A stretch of DNA of 6,091 nucleotides from Candidatus Bathyarchaeota archaeon BA1 (GTDB lineage Archaea; Thermoproteota; Bathyarchaeia; Bathyarchaeales; Bathyarchaeaceae): the NCBI GenBank assembly GCA_001399805.1, contig LIHJ01000051.1:1-6091 (forward strand), in the 5' to 3' direction. The translations under genes were made by a program, and so were the position numbers. Position 1 is the stretch's first letter. Each line of letters starts with the position of its first letter. This document shows, piece by piece, positions 4,963-6,091 of the stretch. The notes beneath the pieces were generated by a model, which saw nothing but the letters and a program-made list of their open reading frames with translations, ran no database searches and had not been told where the DNA came from.

Positions 4963-6091
4963 GTGGGAAAAACAGACGCTGGCGTCATAATTGGACTTGA
5001 ATCCTTTCCATGAAACATGGGAGACGAGTTATCCATTGCCAATTAACGAGATTAAAGACTAAACTTTTTTGCGGCTGCTCCTCAGACTATCGGGGAAAGG
5101 AACCGAACACAATGGTTTGTCCTGTTTGCCTCGGGATTCCAGGCGCACTACCTGTGCTTAATAGGAGGGCGGTTGAGTATGCAATCATGGCTGCCTTAGC
5201 CTTGAATTGCAAGGTATCCGAACGCATGTTCTTCTTCCGGAAAAACTACTATTACCCCGACATGCCCAAGAACTTTCAGATATCCCAATATAACCGTGCT
5301 GGCGGGGTTCCTTTAGCTGTTAACGGTCACCTCCACATCGAGGTTGATGGGAAACGGAAGATAATACGGATCAGCCGGGTTCATTTGGAGGAGGATCCCG
5401 GGAAGCTGGTTCACATTGGGCCCATCGACCAGTCGCCCTACACCCTCGTTGACTACAACCGATCGGGGATCGCCCTCTTGGAGATTGTGACCGAGCCTGA
5501 TCTTAGGTCTCCTAGAGAGGCAAGGATTTTCCTTCAACGATTGCGATCAATGCTGGAGCATTTAGAGATCTTTGATGGGGGGTTGGAGGGTTCAATGCGG
5601 TGTGACGCCAACATCTCCCTCGCCGGTGGAACCAGGGTTGAGGTCAAAAACATCTCCTCCTTCAAGGAGGTGGAGCGTGCCCTATCCTTTGAGATCATGA
5701 GGCAAAGGGACTTGTTGGAGAAGGGGCTTGCGGTTGGGCGTGAAACAAGGCATTGGGATGAGGTCCGTCGGGTAACAATCACCCTCCGCACCAAGGAGGA
5801 GGAGCACGACTACCGATATTTTCCCGAGCCAGACCTCGTCCCAGTATCGCTCAACAAGGATTTCATTGAAGACGTTAGGGCTCGAATGCCTGAGTTGCCG
5901 GATGCTCGGATACAACGTTTCGTGTCGAGTTATGGTCTCCCCCGCTATGATGCGAGGGTTTTGGTGGGGGATAAGGCACTGGCGGACTTTTTTGAAAGAT
6001 GCGTTGAGTTGTATGACCGACCTAAGGAGATTAGCAACTGGATGATGAGCGACCTTTTGCGTTGCCTTTACGAAAACAACCTCGAGCTCCC
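4963..6091 (+). CDS. gatB: Asp-tRNA(Asn)/Glu-tRNA(Gln) amidotransferase subunit B, 5' part, with a candidate 29-nt intron; runs off the window
   Basis: GatB binds the misacylated tRNA, phosphorylates the attached Asp or Glu with ATP, and amidates it with ammonia from GatA. Proposed coding: 4963-5001 joined to 5031-6091 (366 residues, then cut by the edge; complete GatB is about 480). The spliced N-terminus is MGKTDAGVIIGLE joined to IHCQLTRLKTKLFC, matching the family GLE-(I/V)-H motif, whose Glu and His belong to the kinase site. Cys27, Cys29, Cys43 and Cys46 (CGC and CPVC) form the Cys4 zinc site of archaeal-type GatB. Later landmarks: FFFRKNYYYPDMPKNFQISQ, HLEEDPGKL, DYNRSGIALLEIVTEPDL, RCDANISL, VEVKNISSF and DYRYFPEPDL, followed by the start of the helical tail. 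The downstream frame is open without a stop to the edge. The upstream frame has only GTG 4963 as a usable start after TAA 4915-4917. Unspliced, the frame would begin at ATG 5010 and lack Gly-Leu-Glu. gatB is separated from gatCA by about 1.6 kb. Confidence 0.85.
4992..5035 (+). other. Bulge-helix-bulge RNA motif around a 29-nt candidate intron (5002-5030)
   Basis: In the gatB RNA, UGGA (4992-4995) pairs with UCCA (5032-5035) as an outer helix. CUUG (4996-4999) pairs with CGAG (5025-5028) as a 4-bp central helix with one G-U pair. Two 3-nt bulges are left, AAU (5000-5002) and UUA (5029-5031). The archaeal tRNA splicing endonuclease cuts after the second nucleotide of each bulge, that is between 5001/5002 and 5030/5031. 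The 29 nt released are exactly what must go to restore GLE-I-H in gatB; shifting the excision by 1 or 2 nt either way spoils the motif. The intron itself can fold as CCATG-AAA-CATGG (5008-5020), or as a 5-bp helix 5004-5008 with 5019-5023 next to a C-A mismatch. Seen directly: sequence, pairing and frame. Inferred: splicing. Confidence 0.75.

Noticed and set aside
5010..5033. ATG 5010 as the true gatB start, giving MKHGRRVIHCQLT without any splicing
   Set aside because: No ribosome binding site precedes it, and it replaces the conserved Gly-Leu-Glu by Arg-Arg-Val, while the exact missing residues GVIIGLE are encoded 29 bases upstream. Kept only as the alternative if the BHB intron is disproved.
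4998..5034. Programmed ribosomal frameshift in gatB
   Set aside because: A simple +1 or -1 shift cannot bridge 5001 to 5031: the 29 bases between them encode SFP and a stop, or MKHGRRV, neither of which belongs in GatB. No slippery run is present.
4791..5042. 83-codon minus-strand frame ending immediately before the methyltransferase start
   Set aside because: Ser/Pro-rich composition typical of an antisense shadow, and it overlaps the conserved gatB 5' end on the other strand.

Overview
The window is most likely from an archaeon. Evidence: a gatC-gatA pair plus gatB with the archaeal-type Cys4 zinc site, TATA-like boxes about 25 bases before starts, GGAG-type ribosome binding sites, a fused nucleotidyltransferase-HEPN gene, and a candidate bulge-helix-bulge (BHB) intron. 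A TACK-lineage archaeon (for example Bathyarchaeia) is my guess; no marker in the window fixes the taxon.

Layout. 1-310: remnant of a Sua5/YrdC (L-threonylcarbamoyladenylate synthase) gene, with an internal deletion that removes its signature motif, several frame changes and no C-terminal part. 334-1074 (+): intact MNT-HEPN fusion gene that starts where the sua5 homology stops; its probable promoter lies inside the remnant. 1075-1560: about 480 bases without a convincing gene, holding a weak decayed reverse-strand reading frame and, at its right end, the gatC promoter. 1582-3351 (+): gatC and gatA, an intact two-gene unit. 3352-4014: ruins of a COG1228-type metal-dependent amidohydrolase, with the N-terminal part gone, about 390 bases of the middle inverted, and the C-terminal end in the original direction with a frameshift. 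4068-4790 (-): intact class I SAM-dependent methyltransferase. 4791-4962: short divergent promoter region. 4963 to the window end (+): gatB, cut by the edge.

GatC, GatA and GatB together form the tRNA-dependent amidotransferase that converts misacylated Asp-tRNA(Asn) (and in many bacteria Glu-tRNA(Gln)) to the correct aminoacyl-tRNA. gatB is separated from gatCA by about 1.6 kb of decayed and opposite-strand sequence, so it probably has its own promoter.

The strongest observation is at the gatB 5' end. The conserved N-terminal motif GLE-(I/V)-H is split by 29 bases (5002-5030) that break the frame. Removing exactly these 29 bases gives GLEIHCQLTRLKTKLFC, the expected archaeal GatB sequence. 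The RNA around the two predicted cut sites folds into a textbook BHB: 4-bp outer helix, 4-bp central helix, two 3-nt bulges, with both cuts after the second bulge nucleotide. This points to a very small protein-coding intron removed by the tRNA splicing endonuclease, rather than a broken gene. The other anomalies (sua5 and amidohydrolase ruins) look like ordinary gene decay and rearrangement.
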